Below are positions 24,894 through 34,012 of a stretch of 61,043 bases of DNA, piece by piece. Within the stretch, counting starts at the first letter, position 1, and every line of letters begins with the position of its first letter. The translations under genes were made by a program, and so were the position numbers. The DNA is taken from contig JANQEN010000277.1 of the NCBI GenBank assembly GCA_028278335.1, forward strand, positions 1-61,043, in the 5' to 3' direction. The notes under the pieces were generated by a model, which saw nothing but the letters and a program-made list of their open reading frames with translations, searched no databases and was not told the origin of the DNA. The stretch comes from Chitinivibrionales bacterium (GTDB taxonomy: Bacteria > Fibrobacterota > Chitinivibrionia > Chitinivibrionales > JANQEN01).

Positions 24894-25979
24894 ATGCTCG
24901 ACAAGATAAGAACAACAGTATTGTTTTTACTCTGTTCAGTTTTTATTGTACAAGCAGTTACCTTAATAGAATACTGTCACTGACTTACCTGAGGAACCCA
25001 GCGAGGCGTGACCTCGAAAATCGCAAATACCTTTAAAGAACTGGGCAAGGGTATGATTTTTCTCACACTGCATGACGCAGGTGGAGGCTGAGGCTCAAGT
25101 AGCATATCTGAAGTTTCAGATAGCGGACAAGCCCATAGATCAAGTGTATCCTACGAATTTGAAACAGGAGGTACTGCATATAATGGAATAGCTGTGCCTC
25201 AATATGGCTTTAATAAAACATATGTTGATTTGGCATATATTAAAAGTAAAGGTGCCATTCAACAGCATGCAGATTTTGACTTAAAAATTACTGCAGTAAA
25301 TCCAGCTAAGGATGTAGCAGACCTTAGTGTAACCATTAAACCTAAGATTGCTATACCAGACAGCGTTGTTATCCATGTATTCCTGTATGAATCATACGTA
25401 GACTATAAGGAAAAGTATAATTTTCCCGGTAATTTAGCCGAGAAATTTATCTACAATGTGGTTAAACGGATGCCTACGGGGATTGATGGAACTCTTATAC
25501 CAGCGCTTGCTGTGGGTCAAAATCATACGGTAAACGTTAAATTAAAAAGACACGCAACCTATGATGTTGCTGACAGTATGAGAGTTGCTGTTGTACTTCA
25601 AAGAATTACTACGGTTATCCAGCAAGGTAATGAAGTAGTAAAAGCAAAAGAAGCATTAGCTGCTGTTGATACTAAGGGGTCTCCATTTCTAAATAACATG
25701 ATTATTGTAGGAAATTCTAGGAAACTTTATAGAAAACAATACAAAAGCATTGGATTTAGAAATATAAAGGAAAATGTTTACTCTTTTAATGTACCCTTTG
25801 ATAACTCAACAGTAGAACTCTTTACTCTATCTGGTAAGAAGATTAAATCTCTAAAATTGTCAGACAAATCTAAAGGTGAATCTGTACAATTTAAGACACC
25901 AACGTCAAATGGCATCTATCTTCTTAAAATAAGAGATAACAGTAACCAGGTAATCAATCTAAAGATTCTAAATTACTAA
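24894..25979 (+). CDS. Omp28-like secreted protein with three in-frame TGA codons (candidate selenoprotein)
   Basis: The full frame, 361 residues if TGA is decoded, starts at ATG 24894 after a strong GGGAGGACAAC Shine-Dalgarno and a signal peptide (VLFLLCSVFIVQA). Mature protein begins VTLIEYCH-U-LT-U-GTQRG, then a thioredoxin-like beta-alpha-beta (KIANTFKELGKGMIFLTLHD), then GGG-U-GSSS. A beta domain typical of Omp28-like proteins (FIYNVVKRMPTGIDGTLI) and a T9SS-like sorting domain (LSGKKIKSLKL, NGIYLLKI) follow. TGAs are at 24981, 24990 and 25089 (codons 30, 33, 66); no TAA, TAG or frameshift interrupts the frame. The first two give a UxxU redox motif. Hairpins start about 10 nt after the second and third TGA. 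Alternative: a decaying pseudogene. Without recoding only 25194-25979 would be read. Confidence 0.65.
25002..25016 (+). promoter_or_regulatory. SECIS-like hairpin after the second TGA
   Basis: CGAGG-CGTGA-CCTCG, a 5-bp GC-rich stem with a 5-nt loop, starts 9 nt after the TGA at 24990-24992. Bacterial SECIS elements lie within the coding sequence directly downstream of the UGA. The loop has G at its second position. Confidence 0.4.
25102..25124 (+). promoter_or_regulatory. SECIS-like hairpin after the third TGA
   Basis: TATCTGAA (25105-25112) and TTCAGATA (25115-25122) form a perfect 8-bp stem, extended by GC/GC beyond a bulged A. It starts 10 nt after the TGA at 25089-25091; the apex contains GT. 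Confidence 0.45.
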
Positions 25980-26005
25980 GAGCAATACTTTCATTTCTAT
26001 AAACA

Positions 26006-26036
26006 AAGACCTCTGATTGTATCGGAGGTCTTTTTT
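26006..26036 (+). terminator. Rho-independent terminator of the three-TGA gene
   Basis: AAGACCTC (26006-26013) pairs with GAGGTCTT (26025-26032) and runs into six T residues, 27 bp after the stop codon. A functional terminator argues that the transcript unit is maintained. Confidence 0.85.
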
Positions 26037-26593
26037 ATTGTGTACAGACCAATAAATGTAATATATCAACGCAATTAATAAATAATTACCTAATTTTTAT
26101 ATATCATTAAAAGATATTTCCCATTTTTTTCATTATATTAATATACAACGGCTAAACCCAGACTATGCAATAGGAGTAGATGCAGAAGTGCAAGGTTATG
26201 ATTTAGTAAGACTTGAAGGTTTTGAAGGGCATATCTACAAGGTAATATGGTCGAAAAGTCTGAAAGCCTTAATGGGCATAGGATTGTGCTTCTGCTCTAC
26301 TTCCTATCGTATAATCTGGGTTATGTAATGATGCAAAATATATGAAATAAGGTTCATTTCTCATTGTCTTTGAAGGGTGGATTGTATATTTTATGAGAAA
26401 TCAACAAGATTTTCAGTTGCATGGCGTCGAAATCAATTTGGATGCATTGGGCAACCCAGAAAGCTCCATCATCACTTTGTCATCGTATCCAAATTATCAA
26501 TTGGTAAAAGTTTGTAGTTTTATTTTTCAGAGATAATTCTATCTTAAGATCGGTTATTGATTTTAACATTTTATAGGGCGCTAAGGAGAGTTA
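26037..26593. other. Intergenic region with a large inverted repeat
   Basis: No gene. It contains the inverted repeat 26155-26322 described separately. The remaining AT-rich part should include the promoter of the VWA protein gene. Confidence 0.5.
26155..26322. repeat. 168-bp element with 34-bp imperfect terminal inverted repeats
   Basis: The left arm (26155-26188) and right arm (26289-26322) match at about 30 positions with three mismatches and two 1-nt indels. They run from AACCCAGA inward to GCAGAAG. The 100-bp interior has GACTT/AAGTC arms (AGACTTGAAGG, AAAAGTCTGAAAGCC). It may be a MITE or a structured RNA; no obvious target duplication was seen. Confidence 0.6.
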
Positions 26594-29500
26594 ATGGGAA
26601 GAAATCTAATAAAGATAGGTATATCCTTTGTAGTCATTCTATCTTTTTCAATTGTGTTTTCGGAAGAGGTCGCAAAATTTGCCTATAAAGGTAAACCGGA
26701 AGATTTTCATCAAAAAGATATGACGGTACCTTCCTTAATGGTGGCCCTTAGTGACTACCAATATGCTCATGGAAAAAAGTTTTCCTCCGGTGATACCATA
26801 AGTAAACCATCGGTTATGCTTGTTATAGACTATTCTGCCAGTATGTTGGACAATGATCCCACTAATAAACGGGTAACTATTCCCACAGAAGTGTTGGAAT
26901 CTATTTATCAAAAATGTCCCGATGCTGAAGTGGGTTTATCTCTCTTTTCTGGCCATCTTCAATTTGACCGAGAGGATGATCCCTATAGTGTGGAGTGTCC
27001 TGGTGAGCCTGGTAAATATTGTCCGCTTCTTCAATTGAATAAGCAATATCCACCGGACAATAAAACCGGTTACGAGATATTAAAGTGGTATCTTACCATG
27101 CGAGACGTGTTTCTTGATTATTTACCCTTTCATAATGTCAATATCGATGGGACCCATATTCGGGCTGGCTTCAATGCCACAAAACATGCCTTTGGTTCAA
27201 GCAACAGAATAAAGGACGTCCATTTTAACATATTTTTCTCTGATGGCGAGCCAACAGATCCTGAGGGAGATTTGCTCGGGTTTGTTCCTGGAAAGGATGT
27301 GGCCACCACATTTACTGTTTTTTTTGGTGAGACTATCCCCCCATGCTTAACTGATTTTACTAAAAATGTTAAGGCCAACGGTTATTCGTCAAATAATGCA
27401 AAAACTGACCTTTGGAAACTTAAGAATATTAACAACGACACCTTAGTGAACTTTGTGTTGAACAATATCATTACCTCTATCTTGACCGGTGGGTACATGA
27501 TGCCCCAGGAGATGGCCGTTGATAAAGGTACCCCTGCTACTAATTGGCATCTGGATTCAACTGGATTTCAATTTCCAACTGTTTTTCCCTTGTTAAGAAA
27601 AGTAACAGACTTTGATGTTGATTTAAAGTATAAGATTCGAAGAATAAAAAAGAACACTAATACCGGGTTGTTCGACACCATTAATACTGATACTCTTCAT
27701 CCTATTGAGTTTAATGTAGATATAGATCCAGCACAGGGTGCACTTCCTGATTCTACCTGGGATGTGAAAAAATGGGACAGAAACCTGGGTTTTTACTTTA
27801 ATGGTAATCAGGTAGCAGTCATTGAAGACAATATGAATCCTTTGGCTATCCGGTTTGAAAATGATCCAAAGGATGCCAAGTATTCATACACAAAGGCTCG
27901 TATTGAAATACGTAATACCAGTACCATTGGTACTGATATTGAATATGTAGATCTAAGTAAAAATGGCCAGGTATTTACCGGTACAATTAATAGGACCGTT
28001 ATTGCAGATAATGCTCAGCCAACTCAAAGTGATGGGACCTTACAGCACTATCAGACTGATAATATCACCGCAGTATTCAGAAATGATGAGAGTCCAAAGC
28101 TTGTTTTGGATACGCTAAAGATCACTGTACCCTTTGAGTTTGCCGGTGGTGTGACAATCGAGAAGGCATTCTACTATGATAACAGTGCTGACGGCTACGT
28201 AGATAGTATTGTTGTTGAGGCAAAAACAGACATCTCAGGTGGGATAACTAAGGACCATGTAAAGGAAATTGTTGAGAAGGCAGTAACCTTACCATCGTTC
28301 AGAGGCTTTACCGTTACTGGGTATGATGTGCTGGGGAATAATTTTTATCTTCTGGTTTCAGAAGATAAAGGCCATAATCCCTTTACTTATGTGACGTCCA
28401 ATGATAAGTTTCAATTTATGTCTACTCTTTTTTCTACTGGTGGTATGCTTAGCGCGGCTACTATTGTACCAATAGATAAAATTGCTCCCCTAATTCATTG
28501 GCAAGACAAGAGTGCTCTGTTAACCGATTATCAGATGGCCTCATGTAAAGATACCCTGGGAGTTAAATTTTCTGAACCAGTGAAATTAATAAATGCTAAT
28601 GAACCATTCTATTTCATGGAAACAGTGAGTACAAATACCTATGCGGTAACTGTAAATAATGTTGGCCAGCCTTTGCCTGACAGTGCGCTGTTTGAAGTTG
28701 TTTCGGTCACCGGTGTTACTGCTATGACCGATGGCGATTCTCTATGGATACATGAGACAGATAGGGTCGCTGACACCTTGGGTAATGCTCAAAACAATAA
28801 CAAGAATACTAAGCGTAGGCTCTATGTTGAAAAGATAACCGGTAGTATATCGGTAAATGATGCACTCTATTTTGATAATGATGCCAATGGATTTGTTGAC
28901 AGTATACATGTTCGGGCAACAACCAACATTGAGGGTGGGTTTACAGAGGCAATAATCAAAGAACTGGTGGATACAGCTATTGATCTTCCCGGTTTTAGGA
29001 GCTTTAAAATAGATGCCAGTAAGTTACTTTCAAAGGATGCCTTTTGTATACAGGTTACAGAGGGTGCAACCAACCCAACAACCTATGTTACACAAGAGGA
29101 TATTCTTACAGTCAATCAGATGATTCTCTCCGGGGGCGCTAAAGTAGTAGCAAAGAACATACCCATTAAAGATAGGGTTGCGCCGATTATCCATTGGGAA
29201 GAGAGAAGTGCCCATGCTATTCTTCATCAGGATACTACGATCAATGATACGCTTGTTGTCATATTTTCCGAGCCAATGAAAAGGGTAGAGGCAGAACAGC
29301 CCTTCTATTTTCGCTCTCCCCCAGAGGACAAAGAGTATCAAGTACGGCTTACACCATTTGGTCAACCAGAACCAGAGAAAATGTTGTTTCAGATCAATTC
29401 CGTTTCAAACAATGTAGACAGGATGCGTGATGGTGATACACTTTGGATTCATGAGAGCGATAGAGTCGGTGACCTCTGCAAAGATGCGAATGGAAATAGT

Positions 29501-30001
29501 GTAACCAATTTCCAGAATAATAAAAATAACCCTCGAAGAAGATTATATGTTGAGCGACGTCTACTGCCCTTTGTCATGATACCAAAGGCAGTATCGCCGG
29601 TTGACAAAAAGAATATCCTAAGTAAAGCCTATAAATTACCGGGTCTCTATGATCGATTGCTCGATTTGGACGTTCTTAAAATGACAACCAATGGTAGCTC
29701 CTACTATGGAATGATGATCAATGTGGTACCAGACAACGTAAAAAACGTCTTTGAGAGTTTTTCGCTTCAAGGAAGATTGACTATCCTTGATGCGGTTGGC
29801 AATAAAGTGATAGATGGCAGTGATATGGCGTGGGATGATGATAATAAACGGCTCATTTGGGCCTGGAGCGTAAAAAATAGAAATGGTCGCTATGTTGGTC
29901 GTGGTATGTACCTTTGTGTTATTGAATTTGAGGAGACCACAAAGGGGTCGGAAAATACAGGACTAAAGGGGACCAAGAAGATTCTTCTTGGTGTTCGTTA
30001 G
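26594..30001 (+). CDS. Large secreted VWA-domain protein with two tandem internal repeats
   Basis: 1135 residues, signal peptide (GISFVVILSFSIVFS). A von Willebrand A-like domain (about 70-300) has a MIDAS-type motif DYSASM (VMLVIDYSASMLDND) and a later FFSDGEPTD strand, so it probably binds metal and ligand at the cell surface. Beta domains follow. Then two tandem repeats of about 235 residues (about 520-760 and 760-1000). Each starts with a calcium-loop-like FDNDANGFVDSI or YDNSADGYVDSI, contains a DKIAPLIHW core and FSEPxK strand, and ends RRLYVE. The C-terminus resembles a FlgD-Ig domain (LTILDAVGNKVID, RNGRYVGRGMYLCVI). AAGGAG Shine-Dalgarno. Probably co-transcribed with the 402-residue gene 59 bp downstream. 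Confidence 0.82.
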   Translation: MGRNLIKIGISFVVILSFSIVFSEEVAKFAYKGKPEDFHQKDMTVPSLMVALSDYQYAHGKKFSSGDTISKPSVMLVIDYSASMLDNDPTNKRVTIPTEVLESIYQKCPDAEVGLSLFSGHLQFDREDDPYSVECPGEPGKYCPLLQLNKQYPPDNKTGYEILKWYLTMRDVFLDYLPFHNVNIDGTHIRAGFNATKHAFGSSNRIKDVHFNIFFSDGEPTDPEGDLLGFVPGKDVATTFTVFFGETIPPCLTDFTKNVKANGYSSNNAKTDLWKLKNINNDTLVNFVLNNIITSILTGGYMMPQEMAVDKGTPATNWHLDSTGFQFPTVFPLLRKVTDFDVDLKYKIRRIKKNTNTGLFDTINTDTLHPIEFNVDIDPAQGALPDSTWDVKKWDRNLGFYFNGNQVAVIEDNMNPLAIRFENDPKDAKYSYTKARIEIRNTSTIGTDIEYVDLSKNGQVFTGTINRTVIADNAQPTQSDGTLQHYQTDNITAVFRNDESPKLVLDTLKITVPFEFAGGVTIEKAFYYDNSADGYVDSIVVEAKTDISGGITKDHVKEIVEKAVTLPSFRGFTVTGYDVLGNNFYLLVSEDKGHNPFTYVTSNDKFQFMSTLFSTGGMLSAATIVPIDKIAPLIHWQDKSALLTDYQMASCKDTLGVKFSEPVKLINANEPFYFMETVSTNTYAVTVNNVGQPLPDSALFEVVSVTGVTAMTDGDSLWIHETDRVADTLGNAQNNNKNTKRRLYVEKITGSISVNDALYFDNDANGFVDSIHVRATTNIEGGFTEAIIKELVDTAIDLPGFRSFKIDASKLLSKDAFCIQVTEGATNPTTYVTQEDILTVNQMILSGGAKVVAKNIPIKDRVAPIIHWEERSAHAILHQDTTINDTLVVIFSEPMKRVEAEQPFYFRSPPEDKEYQVRLTPFGQPEPEKMLFQINSVSNNVDRMRDGDTLWIHESDRVGDLCKDANGNSVTNFQNNKNNPRRRLYVERRLLPFVMIPKAVSPVDKKNILSKAYKLPGLYDRLLDLDVLKMTTNGSSYYGMMINVVPDNVKNVFESFSLQGRLTILDAVGNKVIDGSDMAWDDDNKRLIWAWSVKNRNGRYVGRGMYLCVIEFEETTKGSENTGLKGTKKILLGVR

Positions 30002-30060
30002 AGACTGGTATTAGTTGGATTTAAAACAGAAAATGTTAATTGGTACTATAAAGGTTATCT

Positions 30061-31269
30061 ATGAATAAAATAATAATTATTGGATTGTTTTTTACTTTTC
30101 AAACTCTTTTGTACGCACAACATAGCGATAATAAAAAAGTATCCAAAACCCTATCAGAAAATGCAAAAAGTGGAGTAATGCAGCAAAAGCCAAAGGCACC
30201 ATTGCCGCCAACCCCTCCCTATGTAGGGCCAAATTTTATGGATGGTACCTCTGGTGAAAATATGTATCGGGGTGGACCAGTAGTGCGGGTTCCCGGATGG
30301 GTTTACACAGGCGATCCTCTGGCTGAATTTAGAAAGGCCAAAGGTGGTATTGATCCTGCAAGGCTTCCCAATGTGCTCACCAATCCCTGGCATGAAAGCG
30401 GCACAGCGCTAAATAAGGGATACTATATACCGGATAATTTTACCGGACATATGCCAGTGTATACCGAGGGAAATAATTGGCCGGTAATCGGTCCTCACCA
30501 ACCCTCTCCTCCACACGGTGATTTTGAAGCGGATTGTGGGGTGTACTATCAAAATGGTACGATCATAGAAACCGGTGCCCTAACCGTGCCCGGTGAAGGT
30601 GGGTTTTATGTTCATAACAAATGTGGATACAGTGTGCTGTTATCCAGTGGAACCTATCCCGGTAATGAGCAACCCGGTCAAGTAATTACTGTTATAAATC
30701 CTGAGGAGTGCAAGAATTTGCCCTGTCCACCAAGAGATTGGTATCATGTTGGTCCCTACCCACGAGTTCCCGAACTCTATATTTCAGTAGCTGGACTCGA
30801 TCCTATGGATGTTCCTGGATGGCATTGGTCCTTTTCTCCAGAGCGAGACTATGGCACACCGGGATTTGCCTATAAATTCGATTCGAAGTATCAAGAGGTC
30901 GGCAATAATGAGTATGTTGTCATGCCAGGATTTGCCAAGAATGAGGGATATTGTCCCAGAACGTCGGGAGACCCGGGGTATGGTGTGCTTTTGTATAGAA
31001 GAAAACCGCCGGATTACAAAAAAGAGTTGGTATGTATAACTGATATGTATATCATTGATTCAACTGCTGCCAAAGCGCAACAGGATATGTGGGCATTAGA
31101 AGGAATTAATTGCCAAGTAAATGCCCAACAGGGATTACAAGCCTGGCCTGTAGAAAAAGAGGGCGTACTATTTTTCTATGAATTTGTGACGCATAAGGTT
31201 GCCCAGGAGCATCTCTCTCAATGCACCAATGTGCGGAGCATTCAATTGCAATCAACTGGAGTGAAATAA
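30061..31269 (+). CDS. Secreted Gly/Pro-rich protein of unknown function
   Basis: 402 residues with a signal peptide (IIIIGLFFTFQTLLYA). The mature protein is rich in Pro, Gly, Tyr and Trp, with low-complexity start (KPKAPLPPTPPYVGP). Paired Cys residues occur (CKNLPCPPRDWYHVGP, YCPRTSGDPGYG), suggesting disulfides and an extracellular location. There is no recognisable sorting domain. It follows the VWA protein gene by 59 bp and probably forms an operon with it, so a shared surface structure is plausible (inference). Confidence 0.65.
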   Translation: MNKIIIIGLFFTFQTLLYAQHSDNKKVSKTLSENAKSGVMQQKPKAPLPPTPPYVGPNFMDGTSGENMYRGGPVVRVPGWVYTGDPLAEFRKAKGGIDPARLPNVLTNPWHESGTALNKGYYIPDNFTGHMPVYTEGNNWPVIGPHQPSPPHGDFEADCGVYYQNGTIIETGALTVPGEGGFYVHNKCGYSVLLSSGTYPGNEQPGQVITVINPEECKNLPCPPRDWYHVGPYPRVPELYISVAGLDPMDVPGWHWSFSPERDYGTPGFAYKFDSKYQEVGNNEYVVMPGFAKNEGYCPRTSGDPGYGVLLYRRKPPDYKKELVCITDMYIIDSTAAKAQQDMWALEGINCQVNAQQGLQAWPVEKEGVLFFYEFVTHKVAQEHLSQCTNVRSIQLQSTGVK

Positions 31270-31699
31270 GCTCAATTCATACCCGAACATATTCTTGAAA
31301 ATTTAAAGAGTCCTCATTTGTATACAATTTTTATTGTGACTAAAGAAAAATTATGTTTTTCTAAAGTGCTAGTATTAAATTAATAATATAAGAGAATTTG
31401 CCTACTTTAATGTGGGTTGAGAGGCAGTATGTTTCGTTGGGCGCCGAAACATAATACTAAATATATCAGTTGGATGTGAGGAAAACGGTCTAAGTTTTTG
31501 TCGCTAGCGGCATTCGAAAAACGCAGGCATATCACTCAAGGATATGCCGAGTATTTTCGGAGTGCCAGTAATGGCAAGGGAAACTGCGGTTTGCTGCAGA
31601 CAACTGAGATTTTTAGGGTCATATTTCGGGAGGGGTGGATTTCATACCAACAGATTTAATCTGCTAGCTCATTTCAATTATTCTAAAAGGAGTATTTCC
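31270..31699 (+). other. Non-coding leader rich in hairpins
   Basis: No coding evidence; a frame opening at 31544 lacks a Shine-Dalgarno and the next gene's real start is 31700. Hairpins: TGTTTCG/CGAAACA near 31430-31455, GGCATATC/GATATGCC near 31525-31550, TGCCA/TGGCA near 31560-31580, CTGC/GCAG near 31585-31605. The clustering 100-270 nt before the start looks like a structured leader RNA. I could not match it to a riboswitch class. Confidence 0.45.
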
Positions 31700-33199
31700 A
31701 TGAATAATAGAGTATTCTGGATGAGGGAGATTATAATATTCATCTGTTTAGCCCTTGGTGCAGAAGCTAAACTGGAAGGGTTCTATTGCGATGTGTTTCA
31801 GGATGAGGGAACGCAAATTGGCGGGTCTGATATGAAGAAAAACTGCGACTATATTGGCTATACCATGGAGCATCTTAATATCAGTCAAAATAATAGCACT
31901 AATCGCAAAAAACAGCTGGAGGTTATTGAAAAATGTGATCATGATGATAATGGTTATCTATTATATCCGGACAATCAGCCTCGGTTTGCGATTATCTACT
32001 ATCATGGTGGCTCTATGTCGCACTCAAGGGATTTGGGTGAGGAGGGAAGAAAAAGGATTCGAACCCACTATTACAATGGAGGAAGTCAATTTGGCTCCTG
32101 TGCAGGCTCTTATATGCTGGCAACATATTTTCGTGGTCGCTATCAAGAGACCTATTTCCGAATTTGGAAAGGTGGCATGGATGGACCCAATGTGTCCCGG
32201 ACACCGATTAACAAAATTATCAATGCCAGTTCTCCCTTTATTGGGTATATGGATTTTAAAGCAGGCGATGTGGTCAAAAGTGTGTTTCATAACAACGGCG
32301 GGTCAGTTGATACCACAGAGATGCCTGAGGGGACTCGGATCTGCGCTATGCATAATAGCTCCTCTCTAAAGGGTTATGGCGCTATCTGGGCTTGGAAAGA
32401 CAATGATACCACTGGCAGAGTACTGGGGATAACCGGACATCCTGAGGGAAACTCTTCTACTGATCAGAAACGCTACATGGGCGCATGCATGCTCTACATT
32501 ACCGATCATTTGGGAAAACCCAAAGTAAAGGGTACCTTAAGCAATGGTGGTATTGTTGAGATGACAAAGGGAACCAAGGATGATGATCCACTACGTACGA
32601 AAATCGGGGATAAGCAGTATCATCACTTTACCCTGGAGTGTGAGACAGCAAAAAACGTTGAAATAACTGTTGCTGGGGAAGAGGGTTACGATTTTCATGT
32701 GTTCGTTGCCAAAGACACAGCTGCTTTTAGAGGAAATGCAGAGTATGCTGATTCATCCTCGGGCCATGCAAAAAAGCTTACTATTCCAATACTGGAATCA
32801 GGTAAATGGTATGTTGGTGTGAAACTAAACAATACTGTTTCAACAAGCAGTGGTACACTTTTCCCAAAATATACCGGCGATCTTAAGATGTTAAATGGGA
32901 TATCCTATACTATCGAGGCAAAATGGGAAGCGGTTGGTATCTTTGCTGGTAAAAAGGAAGCGATTCGAAATCAGTTTGCTGTGAAACTACTCACCAGAAA
33001 TCGTGTTTCCATTGATGTTGGTGATATTGTTGTTTCGCAACTGCAGGTGTATAATGCGCAGGGTCGTCTCTGTTGGACTCCAGAGGTGAGTAAAAAAGCA
33101 ACACAGTATACATGGCGCCCTAAGGGTGCAGGTATGTATATCGTCCGTTTAGTTTCTGGAAAGGATATTTTTACACGCCCCTTGACAATTGTGAAATAA
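31700..33199 (+). CDS. Secreted class-I-amidotransferase-like protein with sorting domain
   Basis: 499 residues from ATG 31700, behind AAGGAG; the longer frame adds non-coding leader. Signal peptide (IIIFICLALGAEA). Residues about 90-260 form a class I glutamine-amidotransferase/BPL-N-like fold: a nucleophile elbow GSCAGSYM with Cys134 and GITGHPEG with a His near 247. A pre-peptidase-like beta domain follows (about 290-420: HHFTLECETAKNVEITVAG, GKWYVGVKL). The C-terminal T9SS-like sorting domain is VYNAQGRLCW, GAGMYIVRLVSG. An extracellular hydrolase or transferase with a Cys nucleophile is likely; substrate unknown. Confidence 0.72.
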   Translation: MNNRVFWMREIIIFICLALGAEAKLEGFYCDVFQDEGTQIGGSDMKKNCDYIGYTMEHLNISQNNSTNRKKQLEVIEKCDHDDNGYLLYPDNQPRFAIIYYHGGSMSHSRDLGEEGRKRIRTHYYNGGSQFGSCAGSYMLATYFRGRYQETYFRIWKGGMDGPNVSRTPINKIINASSPFIGYMDFKAGDVVKSVFHNNGGSVDTTEMPEGTRICAMHNSSSLKGYGAIWAWKDNDTTGRVLGITGHPEGNSSTDQKRYMGACMLYITDHLGKPKVKGTLSNGGIVEMTKGTKDDDPLRTKIGDKQYHHFTLECETAKNVEITVAGEEGYDFHVFVAKDTAAFRGNAEYADSSSGHAKKLTIPILESGKWYVGVKLNNTVSTSSGTLFPKYTGDLKMLNGISYTIEAKWEAVGIFAGKKEAIRNQFAVKLLTRNRVSIDVGDIVVSQLQVYNAQGRLCWTPEVSKKATQYTWRPKGAGMYIVRLVSGKDIFTRPLTIVK

Positions 33200-33222
33200 T
33201 CTTTTTGATATAAAGAAAAAGT

Positions 33223-33253
33223 AGGGCCTTGCAAGAGAAATCTTTAAGGCCCT
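33223..33253 (+). terminator. Hairpin after the amidotransferase-like gene
   Basis: AGGGCCTT (33223-33230) and AAGGCCCT (33246-33253) form an 8-bp stem, followed by a T-rich but interrupted tail (GATTTATTTTC). Confidence 0.6.
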
Positions 33254-33366
33254 GATTTATTTTCTTTCAGGATTGTAAATGCTTTGACACCTGCTATAAA
33301 TGTCATTCCGGTATGTTTTTAGGTCGGAATCTTAAATTTATTTTTTGATAATATTGGGAGAATGAT

Positions 33367-33981
33367 ATGTCTAGGATTAATAGAATAGTATGTTTATTTA
33401 TACTATCAATTATTTGTTCCTATGCTGGTCTTGATTCAACTCAATCAATCGACACTACCTTTGTAGTTCTAATTGATTGCACTGGTGATGGAGTAGAAGA
33501 TTCGATCGTTTATAGAATCTCCGGATCAACTTGGATGGTTCCCTTGACCGCTACCTATACAATTAAATCTGCAGGTAAAACAATTTTAGACGAAACTTCC
33601 TCGGACGAAGCTTTGGATGGACAGTTTCCCAGTGAGGATATATTTGAAGGGTGTACTGAATATCTTACTTGTAAAAAGGAGTGGTATTTTAATCGTGTGC
33701 CAAAGAAGATGGTACAACTGGTTGACAAAAAGAGTGAGCAACGTGAGTCATTGCTCGATTCAACTTCTGGTATGTCAATTCCTGATCTGGTGGGAATGTT
33801 TTATGCTGACTCTCTTGGCTATTCAAGAAAAAAGACTAAGAGTGCTGTGAGGAAACTGACTGCACATTTGAGGAAAAATGATTTTGTGATCCTGACTATC
33901 CCGGTTATCCCAATCTATCCTTCGATACCACGTATTTACGATCCCACCCACAAAAGGTTTATAGGTCTTTTTGGGTTATAA
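33367..33981 (+). CDS. Secreted protein of unknown function
   Basis: 204 residues with signal peptide (CLFILSIICSYA). The start of the mature part (FVVLIDCTGDGVEDSIVYRI) resembles a calcium-binding-type DxTGDGxED loop. A helical segment (KSAVRKLTAHLRKND) and a proline-rich end (TIPVIPIYPSIPRIYDP) follow. GGGAGA Shine-Dalgarno. No family recognised. It converges with the ferric-reductase-like gene. Confidence 0.6.
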   Translation: MSRINRIVCLFILSIICSYAGLDSTQSIDTTFVVLIDCTGDGVEDSIVYRISGSTWMVPLTATYTIKSAGKTILDETSSDEALDGQFPSEDIFEGCTEYLTCKKEWYFNRVPKKMVQLVDKKSEQRESLLDSTSGMSIPDLVGMFYADSLGYSRKKTKSAVRKLTAHLRKNDFVILTIPVIPIYPSIPRIYDPTHKRFIGLFGL

Positions 33982-34012
33982 TTTATTTGTAGTAGTGGAA
34001 GTGATTTAGGTG

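Noticed and set aside
24894..25193. Genome-wide TGA = Trp reassignment as the reason for in-frame TGAs
   Set aside because: Several genes end in TGA at sensible places (trpGD in an ATGA overlap, trpC in a GTGA overlap, the M14 peptidase), so TGA is a working stop codon.
25194..25979. Independent gene starting at 25194
   Set aside because: The frame is continuous upstream through TGA codons to a strong Shine-Dalgarno and signal peptide at 24894; 25194 has neither.
31480..31640. c-di-GMP, cobalamin or TPP riboswitch
   Set aside because: Fragments such as CTGAGA or GGGAAACTGCGG look suggestive, but the conserved cores and their order do not match.
31544..31699. N-terminal extension of the amidotransferase-like protein
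   Set aside because: The signal peptide and AAGGAG site place the start at 31700; the extension overlaps leader hairpins.
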